Source: Treponema sp. (GTDB lineage: Bacteria; Spirochaetota; Spirochaetia; Treponematales; Treponemataceae). Taken from it: a DNA stretch of 64,000 nucleotides. Below the pieces are notes generated by a model, which had not been told where the DNA came from, did not search any database, and was given only the letters and a program-made list of their open reading frames with translations. Positions 33,501 to 41,451 of this stretch are shown here, piece after piece (position 1 is the first letter of the stretch; every line of letters starts with the position of its first letter). The stretch covers positions 62,001 to 126,000 of the forward strand of contig JAFZKN010000021.1 in NCBI GenBank assembly GCA_017553635.1. The letters run 5' to 3'. The translations under genes and the position numbers were made by a program.

Positions 33501-33952
33501 AAAAGGGTGTGAATTTCTTTATCGAAGCAGTTTGCAAATTTTGCAAATTCTTTTTTTGAATACGTGTTTGCTTTAGCAGAACCGAGACCTATCATTGTAA
33601 GTTCATAACTAAAGTCCCGTTCTGATTTTCTTTCTTTTATATTTTCCTTTGTCCAGCATTTTCCACGGTCATTTATTACTGTAATATTTTTTTCTACAAG
33701 GCGTTCTGCAAGGAGTATATCTCGTGTTACCACAATGTCTGTTTCTTTTGCGTTACTGAAAATATAATTATCTGCTGCCTGATTTTCCCTGTCGGTTATA
33801 ATCATCGAAAAAAGTGAATGAGTTTTTCCGGCAGGAATATTTTTGTTTGCGACAAAATTTAATCTGATATTTAATTTTTCTGAATAATCGATAAGGTAGT
33901 TTCGTACGAGACATGGACAGGAATCTGCATCAACCCAGACTGTTGTTTCCAT
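33491..33952 (-). CDS. YaiI/YqxD family protein (UPF0178, DUF188)
   Basis: 153 residues. The N-terminal VWVDADSCPC motif, FVANKNIPAG, ADNYIFSNAKETDIVVTRDI and the C-terminal FSYELTMIGLG match the UPF0178 family, a PIN-like fold of unknown function. The ATG overlaps the stop codon of zapA by one base (TAATG), so it is translationally coupled. It is the last gene of the infC operon. Function is not established. A PIN-type RNase role has been suggested by fold only. Confidence 0.87.
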   Translation of the reverse strand: METTVWVDADSCPCLVRNYLIDYSEKLNIRLNFVANKNIPAGKTHSLFSMIITDRENQAADNYIFSNAKETDIVVTRDILLAERLVEKNITVINDRGKCWTKENIKERKSERDFSYELTMIGLGSAKANTYSKKEFAKFANCFDKEIHTLLKK

Positions 33953-34260
33953 TAAAGAACCTTTTCTATCTGTGAGATTAAATCTCCGGTGATTGAATTT
34001 ATTTCGTCATCATCTGCACTTTCACTGGAAGCAGAATTTTTTAAAAGACGGGCATTTTTTTCTTTTTCTTTATAAAGTTCATCAACGAGAAGAATGCCGG
34101 AAAGGATTGCTGTTTTTTTTGGATCTTTTAGGTGATCTGTTTTTTCTACTTCTGTAATAATCTGTTTGTAGTAGGAGAGAAGCTTTGATAAGTATTCATC
34201 GTCTTCGTTTGCATGGAGTTCAAAAGAAGAACCCAAAATATCTACTTTAAGAAGTCCCAT
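33952..34260 (-). CDS. zapA: ZapA-like cell division protein
   Basis: 102 residues. The N-terminal VDILGSSFELHANEDDEYL is the ZapA head region. A helix with LLSYYKQIITEVEK and TAILSGILLVDELYKEKEK follows as the coiled coil. ZapA bundles FtsZ protofilaments at the septum. It lies 3 nt downstream of a coiled-coil protein gene and overlaps yaiI. The placement after infC-rpmI-rplT links translation and division genes in one transcript. Confidence 0.82.
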   Translation of the reverse strand: MGLLKVDILGSSFELHANEDDEYLSKLLSYYKQIITEVEKTDHLKDPKKTAILSGILLVDELYKEKEKNARLLKNSASSESADDDEINSITGDLISQIEKVL

Positions 34261-34262
34261 AA

Positions 34263-34691
34263 TTAAAAGATATCGAATTTTTCTTCTGGTTCTGAAGTTT
34301 CTTCTTCAGAAACTGGAAGGTCTGATTGTGCTGGATTCGAAGGTGCAGGTTTTGCTGGGGCCGGATTAGAAACCGGTTTTTCCTGTGGTGCAGGTTTTGA
34401 AACAGGTGCAGCCTGTTCTGTTTTAGAAACAGGTGCCCCTGTTGAACCAGACTGATTTACAATTGTATTTTCAATTGAATTAAGCTGGTTTAAAGCATCC
34501 TTGATAGAACTTTCGATCTTTTGTTCATCTGCAGTAAAAGAATTAAGTAACTCCGTTTTTTCAGAAAGCGCATTTGTGAGCTCTGAACATTTATTGCGCA
34601 GAGCATCGTTTTCTGTCTTTAGCTCTACAATTTTCTGTACAGCACTTTCTACTTTTTTCTGCAAAAGAAGTACTTGATCGAAAGATATCAT
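34263..34691 (-). CDS. Coiled-coil protein with Pro/Ala-rich tail
   Basis: 142 residues. Residues 1-75 are a continuous coiled coil (VLLLQKKVESAVQKIVELK and NDALRNKCSELTNALSEK). Residues 80-130 are rich in Pro, Ala, Ser and Lys (for example KPAPQEKPVSNPAPAK), and the end is acidic. No family is recognised. Its place beside zapA and its heptad pattern resemble ZapB-type division proteins. That is inference from context. It sits 3 nt after rplT. Confidence 0.75.
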   Translation of the reverse strand: MISFDQVLLLQKKVESAVQKIVELKTENDALRNKCSELTNALSEKTELLNSFTADEQKIESSIKDALNQLNSIENTIVNQSGSTGAPVSKTEQAAPVSKPAPQEKPVSNPAPAKPAPSNPAQSDLPVSEEETSEPEEKFDIF

Positions 34692-34694
34692 AGT

Positions 34695-35054
34695 TTATGC
34701 CTTAAGTGCGTTCTTAGCAGCGTCTACAACTGCCTTGAATGCTGTTGGATCTTCAATAGCCATGTTAGACAAAGCCTTGCGGTTAATTGTAATACCGGCT
34801 TTGTTACATCCGTCAATAAAGCGTGAATAAGACAAACCTTCATCACGAACTGCTGCGTTGATACGAGCGATCCACAATGCACGGAAGTTGCCTTTTTTAT
34901 CACGGCGGTCAACATAAGCGTGATCCAATGCTTTTGTCATTGCATCTTTTGCTGCTTTAAAGTTTGTTCCGCGGCGTCCTCTAAAACCCTTTGTGAGTTT
35001 AAGAATCTTTATACGGCGGTTCTTTCTTTTTGTTCCATCTATTGCTCTAGCCAT
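34695..35054 (-). CDS. rplT: 50S ribosomal protein L20
   Basis: 119 residues, full length. The Lys/Arg-rich N-terminal extension includes KNRRIKILKLTKGFRGRRG, and YVDRRDKKGNFRALWIARIN is the core signature. L20 is needed for early 50S assembly and in many bacteria represses the infC-rpmI-rplT mRNA. It is the third gene of that operon here. Confidence 0.98.
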   Translation of the reverse strand: MARAIDGTKRKNRRIKILKLTKGFRGRRGTNFKAAKDAMTKALDHAYVDRRDKKGNFRALWIARINAAVRDEGLSYSRFIDGCNKAGITINRKALSNMAIEDPTAFKAVVDAAKNALKA

Positions 35055-35067
35055 TTTCTATACCTCA

Positions 35068-35268
35068 TTAACCGTATGGAAGCATCTGCTTTCTAACTTT
35101 TCTTGCATCTGCTTCATCAAGGATTCCGGCAGCACGAAGCTGTCTCTTTCTTTTTGGTGAACGCTTTGTCAAAATATGACGAAGGTTCATCTTCTTGTAC
35201 TTTACTTTTCCAGTACCAGTAAGTGAAAAGCGTTTTGAAGCACTTTTCTTTGTCTTCATTTTAGACAT
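35068..35268 (-). CDS. rpmI: 50S ribosomal protein L35
   Basis: 66 residues, full length, very basic. It starts MSKMKTKKSASKRFSLTGTG and contains RHILTKRSPKRKRQLR. It is preceded by AGAGG. It lies between infC and rplT in the standard order. Confidence 0.98.
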   Translation of the reverse strand: MSKMKTKKSASKRFSLTGTGKVKYKKMNLRHILTKRSPKRKRQLRAAGILDEADARKVRKQMLPYG

Positions 35269-35279
35269 CGTAAAACCTC

Positions 35280-35801
35280 TTAACTTTTGGCTTTTGCTGA
35301 TAATGTCATTGACATGAACTTTCCTTCCATAGCGGCAGGTTTTTCAATGACATACGCCGAAGTAAGCCTGTTAGTAACTTCTTTCAGGACGTCGTAGCCG
35401 AGTTCGGTGTGGGCAAGTTCTCTTCCGCGGAAACGGATAGTTACTTTTACTTTGTTACCTTCGTCTAAGAATTCCTGTACATGCTTAGCTTTCGTATCAA
35501 GGTCGCCACTTCCGATTTTTGGCTGCATCCTGATTTCTTTTATTTTTAATACCTTCTGGTTTTTCTTAGAGTCACGGAGTTTTTTCTCTTGTTCAAACCG
35601 GTATTTTCCGAAATCGAGTATTTTACAAACAGGCGGATTCGCTGTCGGCGCTACTTCAACAAGGTCAAGTTCCCGTTCTTTAGCCATTTTGAGTGCTTCC
35701 TGAATAGGCACGATGCCTTTCTGTTCGCCCTCGTCGTCTATAAGTCTAACTTCTCTTACACGAATCTGTTCATTAATTCGTGTTCCCTTATTGTCTACCA
35801 A
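35280..35801 (-). CDS. infC: Translation initiation factor IF-3, TTG start
   Basis: 173 residues. N-terminal domain: NEQIRVREVRLIDDEGEQ. Linker and C-terminal domain: VEVAPTANPPVCKILDFGKY, KEIRMQPKIG, VTIRFRGRELAH. IF-3 controls start-codon fidelity and keeps subunits apart. The start codon is TTG at 35801, with AGGAGGA just upstream. There is no in-frame ATG before the conserved N-terminus. A non-AUG start fits the known autoregulation of infC, where IF-3 discriminates against its own rare start codon. Confidence 0.96.
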   Translation of the reverse strand: MVDNKGTRINEQIRVREVRLIDDEGEQKGIVPIQEALKMAKERELDLVEVAPTANPPVCKILDFGKYRFEQEKKLRDSKKNQKVLKIKEIRMQPKIGSGDLDTKAKHVQEFLDEGNKVKVTIRFRGRELAHTELGYDVLKEVTNRLTSAYVIEKPAAMEGKFMSMTLSAKAKS

Positions 35802-35853
35802 CTATCCTCCTAGTGTCTGTAAAAAACACACATGTAATTTAGCGTATTGAACA

Positions 35854-35882
35854 ATTATATTGAAAATAAGTGTGAGTGTCTA
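35854..35882 (-). promoter_or_regulatory. Promoter of the infC operon
   Basis: Minus strand: TAGACA (35882-35877), 17-bp spacer, TATAAT (35859-35854). Leader of about 46 nt before the TTG start codon. Confidence 0.7.
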
Positions 35883-36005
35883 TAGGTTAAAAGGCTGAAT
35901 CCACCGTTTGTATCAGGTTTAGTACGTTTACAGGCTGAACAGAAGGCGGGGAAATATGTAAATTCAGCCTAATAATTGGAACATTTCTGCCGATAATGAT
36001 AGAGT

Positions 36006-36848
36006 ATGTATAAATTTCTAAAAAAACATTTATTAATAATTTCTCTTCTTGCGCTTGGATGCGCTTTTGCAGATACAAGTCACCTTGTTCAGAAAGGTGA
36101 GACTTTATATTCAATCGGAAGAAAATACCAGCTTACAATTTCCGAGCTTCGTACGGCAAACAATCTGTCAGAAAATGATGTAATAAAGGCGGGGCAGCGT
36201 CTTGTAATTCCTACTGCAGATTTGGAAAATGCAGTAACTCTTTCTAGTAACCAGTCACAGTCTAAGGTTGCTGCAAAGACGGAGAATTACACGGTAAAAA
36301 AAGGCGATACCTTATATGGAATTGCAAGAAAATACGACATTAAGGTTGCTGAACTTTATGCAATGAACGGACTTAAAACCGGCGATGTAATCAAAGCCGG
36401 ACAGAAGATAAAGGTTCCGTCAAGCTCACAGCCTGCAGCAGTTGATATTACAGAAATCGATCCAAAAAAATATACTACAAAAGCAACAGACCCGGGTTTA
36501 AAATGGCCTGTAAGTAATCCTACAGTTACTTATGTAAAGGGAAAGGTAAGCGGAGTTCAGCTTTCGTCGGGTGCAAAAGAAAATGTAGTTAACATCCGTT
36601 CCGGAACGGTTATGTATACAGGAACTTACAGGGGATTCGGAGAAGTTGTATTTGTGCAGTCAATGACAGGGCTTGTGTATGCATATACGGGCTTGAGTTC
36701 GATAAAGGTTAAAAAAGGAACTTATGTAGTATCCGGAGACGTTCTTGGAAAATCAGGAGTTGATTCGCATACAAAGAAAAACGGAATCATGCTCATGGTA
36801 ATCCAGAACGGCGAATACATAGATCCGGCAAAGGCCCCGAGAGGCTAG
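36006..36848 (+). CDS. Secreted protein with two LysM domains and a degenerate M23-like domain
   Basis: 280 residues. Signal peptide with hydrophobic core LLIISLLALGCAFA (a possible LGCA lipobox, otherwise signal peptidase I). Two LysM domains: HLVQKGETLYSIGRKYQLT and YTVKKGDTLYGIARKYDIK. The C-terminal domain (GTVMYTGTYRGFGEVVFVQ, TGLVYAYTGLSSIKVKKGTYV, GDVLGKSG) resembles LytM/M23 peptidases. The zinc ligands HxxxD and HxH are absent, so it is probably a non-catalytic activator, as EnvC/NlpD types are. Peptidoglycan binding is likely. The gene is monocistronic. Confidence 0.85.
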   Translation: MYKFLKKHLLIISLLALGCAFADTSHLVQKGETLYSIGRKYQLTISELRTANNLSENDVIKAGQRLVIPTADLENAVTLSSNQSQSKVAAKTENYTVKKGDTLYGIARKYDIKVAELYAMNGLKTGDVIKAGQKIKVPSSSQPAAVDITEIDPKKYTTKATDPGLKWPVSNPTVTYVKGKVSGVQLSSGAKENVVNIRSGTVMYTGTYRGFGEVVFVQSMTGLVYAYTGLSSIKVKKGTYVVSGDVLGKSGVDSHTKKNGIMLMVIQNGEYIDPAKAPRG

Positions 36849-36851
36849 ATG

Positions 36852-38069
36852 CTACTTCGTTAAATAATCTACTATATTTTTTACGGCACAGCCGCGTTGT
36901 GTCCACGCTTCGTCTTTAACTTTGTTTCTGTTTTCTTTAAGACCTTTGTTGTTTATCGTGTCTTTAATGAGAGAAGAAATTGATGCAAAATCTTTTTCTT
37001 CGAGTTTTACACCGATTTCTGGCAAAATCTTTAATGACCACATAGGCTCGTCAAGCCAGTCTGCGTCATAAGGAAGAGTGTCAAAGTTTGTATCTGCATA
37101 GATTACAGGTTTATTAAAGATGAATGTATAGTCAAGAATGATGTCACTAAAATCTGTAATCATTATGTCCGATTCGTTTAAAACATCAAAGTTGTCGTTG
37201 TCAAAATTCCATGAAATGTTTTTGCCTTCGAATTTTTTAATTAATGAATCAAGTAATTCTTTTTCAGAAGTTAAAGACTGCGGATGAGGGCGTACAATTA
37301 CTTTAAAATCTGTTTTCGAAAGTTCTGTTAAAAGCTTATCGCCGAATTTTGAAAGTATTGCGCTTTTGCCCCAGCTTGGTGCAATAAGAACAACAGGTTC
37401 TGTGTGCGGTTCTCGCGACCCTGCTGCAGAAAGGCGTTTCTGGTTTTGGTCAAGATAAGTACAGCCGGCTGCAACAAGTTCTTTTTTTGCAATTGAAGGG
37501 CGAAGGCTTTCTATTTTTCGTATAAAGTTTATCTGGTTTTGTCCTGTAGTTAAAACTGCATCGTAGTGGTCAAGACCAAACATGCGGTAACTTGCAAGGT
37601 CTCCTGCAGAGTGTGGAATGTGAATGTATTTGTTTACATCTTTAGAGCGCTTCCACTGGTAGACATCAAGACCTGGAGTTGTAGCAACTACTTTGTCTGC
37701 CTTTAAGAAATTTAATTTTGCAAAAGGTTTGTTTCCAGAGCCAAGATATTCTGCTTTTACAAATTTGTAATCCTTAGAAAAAACAGGATCATCCTGGCTT
37801 GCTGTGTAATATGTTAAAGGAATCTTTCGGTTTTCAAATTCGTCACAGAGCGGGCCAAATACATTCCAGTAGCGCTTGTGGTCGCTGAATATTACATAAG
37901 GAATTACATCGTTTTGAGCTGTTTCGTCTGCTTTTCCCCGTGAGAAAAGAAATTTTAATTTTACGATTAAAGTGCGAAGCCCAAATACTGCAGCTGTTGC
38001 AATACCGATAAAGAGAGAAAAAAGCATGCTTCCCGTTCCCGGGTCAATGTATAAAAAGTTTAAAATCAT
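36852..38069 (-). CDS. TagB/TagF-like CDP-glycerol glycerophosphotransferase with membrane anchor, copy 1
   Basis: 405 residues. It begins with a membrane segment preceded by LYIDPGTGSMLFS (residues 6-18). The transferase domain follows: YVIFSDHKRYWNVF, TTPGLDVYQWKRS, HIPHSAGD, IVRPHPQS and MITDFSDIILDYTFIFNKPV, as in enzymes that add glycerol phosphate (or a similar phosphopolyol) from CDP-glycerol. The start overlaps the stop of the upstream YidC-AP fusion gene by 4 nt (ATGA). A paralogue with the same neighbour lies at 56657 in the opposite orientation. A teichoic-acid-like polymer is the likely product. The exact donor is inference. Confidence 0.87.
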   Translation of the reverse strand: MILNFLYIDPGTGSMLFSLFIGIATAAVFGLRTLIVKLKFLFSRGKADETAQNDVIPYVIFSDHKRYWNVFGPLCDEFENRKIPLTYYTASQDDPVFSKDYKFVKAEYLGSGNKPFAKLNFLKADKVVATTPGLDVYQWKRSKDVNKYIHIPHSAGDLASYRMFGLDHYDAVLTTGQNQINFIRKIESLRPSIAKKELVAAGCTYLDQNQKRLSAAGSREPHTEPVVLIAPSWGKSAILSKFGDKLLTELSKTDFKVIVRPHPQSLTSEKELLDSLIKKFEGKNISWNFDNDNFDVLNESDIMITDFSDIILDYTFIFNKPVIYADTNFDTLPYDADWLDEPMWSLKILPEIGVKLEEKDFASISSLIKDTINNKGLKENRNKVKDEAWTQRGCAVKNIVDYLTK

Positions 38070-40795
38070 TCTGCATCTCCTTTAACTTCGAGTTTAGACC
38101 AGTTTGCAGGATCAAAGATGTTGTCTTTGACATGATAGTTTTGTTTTGAATATGGGAACTGAGTTTTTGTAATTATGTAGGCTGTATTAAAATTGGCCGG
38201 TACAAAGACATTGCACCCATTTTCTTTATCTTGAATAAATTCTTTACCTGTAAAAGGATTTGTATTAGAAACCGGTAAATCCTTCTTTGCAAAGAAAATT
38301 GTATCTGCATTTGTCATGAACGAATTGTCTGTCTTTAAGTCTTCTGTGGAATTAAAATCTTTTACAAGGAAAAGTGGGTTAAATCCTGCAGGAACTCCCT
38401 GATTAGGGAAGTCTTTAAAGACATCGAACTTTAATTCATGTCCATGGTCTGCAACGATTATAATTCTTGTATTATTATAGACATTGTTTTTTCTAAGGAA
38501 ATCAAAATACTTTGAAAGTTGCTTTACAGATGCAGTAAAAGCATGATAGTCTGGAGCAGACTTTTCCAGTTCTGGATTACAGCCGAGAGATTTAATGTCA
38601 AAAGGTGCAGGGCGTTCAAAGCTTTCACCATCCAGGAATATCGGTTCATGGCATGAATCATTTCCTATATAAACATACGAATCTGTATCATTTGATAAAT
38701 CGGTTAGGTTAGGTAAGTAGTAAAGTGTACTAAAATGATCAAGAAAATTTCTTGAAGATAAAACTTCTTTTGGTTTTATCGCGTTGTAAAAAACTATTCT
38801 AAATAGAGGAGTTAGTGACTGTAGTATAGAAAAGTTTTTTATCTGCTTGTCACAAATTTTATCACCGATTTTTTCATAAGGGTTATCAATATTTTTTTCT
38901 TTCATGTAAAGGTCTGTGTATCTTCCGGCCTGTTCAGAAACATTAATCTGTGGAAATTTCTTATATGGAGTAAGGTCTCCTTTCCACAGATAATTTGAAT
39001 AAGACGGATCTGTTACTGTTGCCGTAAAGCCTGCATTAAGGAAAAGTTTCGGCATGACCATCAATGCTTCGTTGTGTTTGTCTTTTAGAAGCATGTCATC
39101 TCTCTTATTCATGTTTTCCTGGGTATATTCATAACCGCCTATTAGAGGAGGGTATCCATTTATAGTTCTTGATCCAAGACTTATAGTATTTGGATAATAT
39201 GTAAAACCTTTAAAATGTTCTGTAAGTTCTGGAAACTGCTTTAATGTATAAGGGAAGAAAGGGTTTTCTGCTCGGTCAAGAAAAATGACTAATACGTTTT
39301 TTCCCGTTTTAGAAAGATGGTATACAGGTTTAATATCTTTTGCAGAATTAATTTTTACAGAATCCTTGCTTGCAAGATAATTATTTGCAGATTTGTTAAT
39401 ATAGTTTACTTTATAAATTCCAAGAGAAAACTCTGCAATAAATACAGCAATAAAGAAAGTATTTACTGCAGCAGAAACCTTTGTGTTTCTTATAAAAATT
39501 CCACATGTAAAAATACAGGCAAAAATAAAAAGTGATAAAAATGTAAATGCAAGGGGAACAAAATTAAGAACCCCGGAATCATCAAGTACAAAAAGAGGAT
39601 TTAAAGTTCCGTAGTCTGCTTTAAAAATATATGCATTACATACTGCCATAATTAAAAGGGCAGGAAATGCAAACGAAAGAATGTTTTTTGTTCTGTTTCC
39701 AAACATTTTATAGATTACAAGAGGCCATACAAAACAGAAACCTAGGAAGAAGAATACAGAAGAAGCTATATAAGGAACAGGATTTGCAGTTGAACCTAAG
39801 TTACAGAATTCGATTGGGCTTGAGCCTATTACATTTGTTGTAAGGATAAGTCCCATAAAGAGGGCAAGACACAGAGAAGAAAAAATAAACGTAAGCATGT
39901 TGTGTTTTGCAGGTTTAGAATCTAAAATTGCTGCTATCTTTTTACTTAAAGAAGATTTATCTGCAAGTCTTTTAAGTACAGGAAGACAGCAGAAGAATAT
40001 AGTGATAAAAGTTAATACAGCTTTTTTCCATGTATTTGTTTCCAGATGTTTTGCCCAGAAGAAAACCGAAAGAAAGGTCAGACAGAAGGCAATAAATGCA
40101 AAAAGAATTGCACCCGGTTTTTTTGTCTTTAATACGACATTTTTTGCAAGGCTGAAGAGGTTATTTAAAATCCAGTAAATTACAAGACCGCTTGGAGAGT
40201 TATAAAGAAGTATAAGAAAGATACATGCTACTGCATAAAGCTGAATTTTTTCTTTTACAGGAGCTTCTTTTGTATAAACTGCGCCGCTTACAAAATTAAT
40301 TAAAGTCATGATGATTGGAAGGATGTTTATGATTATTAATTTTGTTCCGACTGAAAATTTAAAAAGAGCATCTGGTCCTCCAAGGTCTTTAAAAATCCAG
40401 AATTTAGAACCCAAAAGTGCATCGCAGTTACTTAAATAATGGTATGCTGCAATAAAAAATGGAATTTCTATTAATATCGAAAGAGAACTTCGTAAAGCAT
40501 AAAGCGGATGATAATTATTCTGACGGTAATATTCAGAAAGCATCATAAACTGCTCGTCGCCTTTAAATGCTTTTTTAATGCGTTTTACGCGGAACTCAAG
40601 GCTTTTAACAAGCTTTCTCTCTTTTTCCTGCAGGGCATCTGCAATATTATAAAGCGGTAATGCAAGAATATTTATTACGATACTTACTACGACAACGCAG
40701 TAAATTACGCTGCCTGTTCCAACTTTGTTTAAGCACATTCGAAAAACCCAGTCGACAATAAATTCGATCGGGGCGATAATAAGATTGTATAACAT
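38066..40795 (-). CDS. YidC/Oxa1-like membrane domain fused to alkaline-phosphatase-superfamily domain, copy 1
   Basis: 909 residues from ATG 40795, which has AAGAGG upstream. Residues 1-225 resemble a lipoprotein-less YidC insertase: a segment like LALPLYNIADALQEKERK, KAFKGDEQFMMLSEYYRQ, LSILIEIPFFIAAYHYLSN, and the last pair with LLYNSPSGLVIYWILNN. About eight further membrane segments span 230-465. From about 498 an extracytoplasmic sulfatase/LTA-synthase-like domain begins: NVLVIFLDRA, SRTINGYPPLIGGYEYT with the likely Thr nucleophile, and IIVADHGHEL. The membrane arginine of YidC is replaced by Asn. Fusion of these two domains is unusual. It is translationally coupled to the TagB-like gene. 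Confidence 0.85.
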   Translation of the reverse strand: MLYNLIIAPIEFIVDWVFRMCLNKVGTGSVIYCVVVVSIVINILALPLYNIADALQEKERKLVKSLEFRVKRIKKAFKGDEQFMMLSEYYRQNNYHPLYALRSSLSILIEIPFFIAAYHYLSNCDALLGSKFWIFKDLGGPDALFKFSVGTKLIIINILPIIMTLINFVSGAVYTKEAPVKEKIQLYAVACIFLILLYNSPSGLVIYWILNNLFSLAKNVVLKTKKPGAILFAFIAFCLTFLSVFFWAKHLETNTWKKAVLTFITIFFCCLPVLKRLADKSSLSKKIAAILDSKPAKHNMLTFIFSSLCLALFMGLILTTNVIGSSPIEFCNLGSTANPVPYIASSVFFFLGFCFVWPLVIYKMFGNRTKNILSFAFPALLIMAVCNAYIFKADYGTLNPLFVLDDSGVLNFVPLAFTFLSLFIFACIFTCGIFIRNTKVSAAVNTFFIAVFIAEFSLGIYKVNYINKSANNYLASKDSVKINSAKDIKPVYHLSKTGKNVLVIFLDRAENPFFPYTLKQFPELTEHFKGFTYYPNTISLGSRTINGYPPLIGGYEYTQENMNKRDDMLLKDKHNEALMVMPKLFLNAGFTATVTDPSYSNYLWKGDLTPYKKFPQINVSEQAGRYTDLYMKEKNIDNPYEKIGDKICDKQIKNFSILQSLTPLFRIVFYNAIKPKEVLSSRNFLDHFSTLYYLPNLTDLSNDTDSYVYIGNDSCHEPIFLDGESFERPAPFDIKSLGCNPELEKSAPDYHAFTASVKQLSKYFDFLRKNNVYNNTRIIIVADHGHELKFDVFKDFPNQGVPAGFNPLFLVKDFNSTEDLKTDNSFMTNADTIFFAKKDLPVSNTNPFTGKEFIQDKENGCNVFVPANFNTAYIITKTQFPYSKQNYHVKDNIFDPANWSKLEVKGDAE

Positions 40796-40827
40796 CAATG
40801 CCTCTTGATTTTCGATATTTTCTTACC

Positions 40828-40856
40828 ATTATATATAATTTTTTTTGTATTTGCTA
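40828..40856 (-). promoter_or_regulatory. Promoter of YidC-AP fusion/TagB-like operon 1
   Basis: Minus strand: TAGCAA (40856-40851), 17-bp spacer, TATAAT (40833-40828). The -35 hexamer is the same six base pairs used, read on the other strand, by the divergent promoter. Confidence 0.6.
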
Positions 40857-40879
40857 TAGGGTCAAAAATAGGCTATAAT
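40851..40879 (+). promoter_or_regulatory. Promoter of winged-helix/NusG-like operon
   Basis: TTGCTA (40851-40856), 17-bp spacer, TATAAT (40874-40879). ATG 40892 lies 12 bases downstream, so the leader is only about 6 nt and has no Shine-Dalgarno sequence. Confidence 0.65.
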
Positions 40880-40891
40880 TCTTTTATTCTT

Positions 40892-41431
40892 ATGGAAGAC
40901 TCAAGCGACATTACGACTTTACAGAACATAGCAGATACTCTTAAGGAAGAACCTCTTGCAAGTCAGAGGGTTCTTGCAGAAAAAGCCGGAATGTCAATAG
41001 GGCTTATGAATGCGGTTTTAAAGCGTTTTGCAGAGCGTGGCTGGATAATGCTTACAAATGTAAACCTTAAAAAGCTTTCTTATGCCATAACCCCGTCAGG
41101 AATTGCAGAGCTTACCCGCCGGAGCCAGAAATTTGCCCGTCGTACCTTTGCCCTTGCCAATACCTATAACGATGAGCTTTGTGCTCTTGTAGAAAAAGCG
41201 CGCGGCGAAGGAAAGAAAAAGCTTGTTTTGTATGGTTCAAGCTATATAAAATTTCTTTTAATGTATGCATGCCAGAAGTTTGAGGTTGAATTTATCGAAA
41301 AAGAAGCAGACTGCCCTGTAGAAAGCGATGCGCTCTGCCTTATAGGAGAGCTTACAGAAGGGGATAACGTAAAGCGTCTTATCGAAAACGGCTGCGTAAG
41401 CCTTATGGATCTTTTAAAAGAAGATTTTTAG
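40892..41431 (+). CDS. Winged-helix (MarR-like) transcriptional regulator
   Basis: 179 residues from ATG 40892. An N-terminal winged helix-turn-helix: TLKEEPLASQRVLAEKAGMS, then GLMNAVLKRFAERGW and a wing with AITPSGIAELTRR. The C-terminal part (KLVLYGSSYIKFLLMYACQK, then VESDALCLIGEL) looks like a small alpha/beta domain. The translation upstream of ATG 40892 is hydrophobic and lies across the promoter, so it is rejected as coding. The gene is followed after 20 nt by a NusG paralogue and is probably co-transcribed with it. A role controlling the glycan locus is inferred from position. Confidence 0.78.
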   Translation: MEDSSDITTLQNIADTLKEEPLASQRVLAEKAGMSIGLMNAVLKRFAERGWIMLTNVNLKKLSYAITPSGIAELTRRSQKFARRTFALANTYNDELCALVEKARGEGKKKLVLYGSSYIKFLLMYACQKFEVEFIEKEADCPVESDALCLIGELTEGDNVKRLIENGCVSLMDLLKEDF

Positions 41432-41451
41432 ACTAAGGGCAGGGCGTTTTT

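Noticed and set aside
40805..40891. N-terminal membrane segment for the winged-helix regulator
   Set aside because: The hydrophobic translation is only the promoter region read through. The -10 TATAAT lies inside it.
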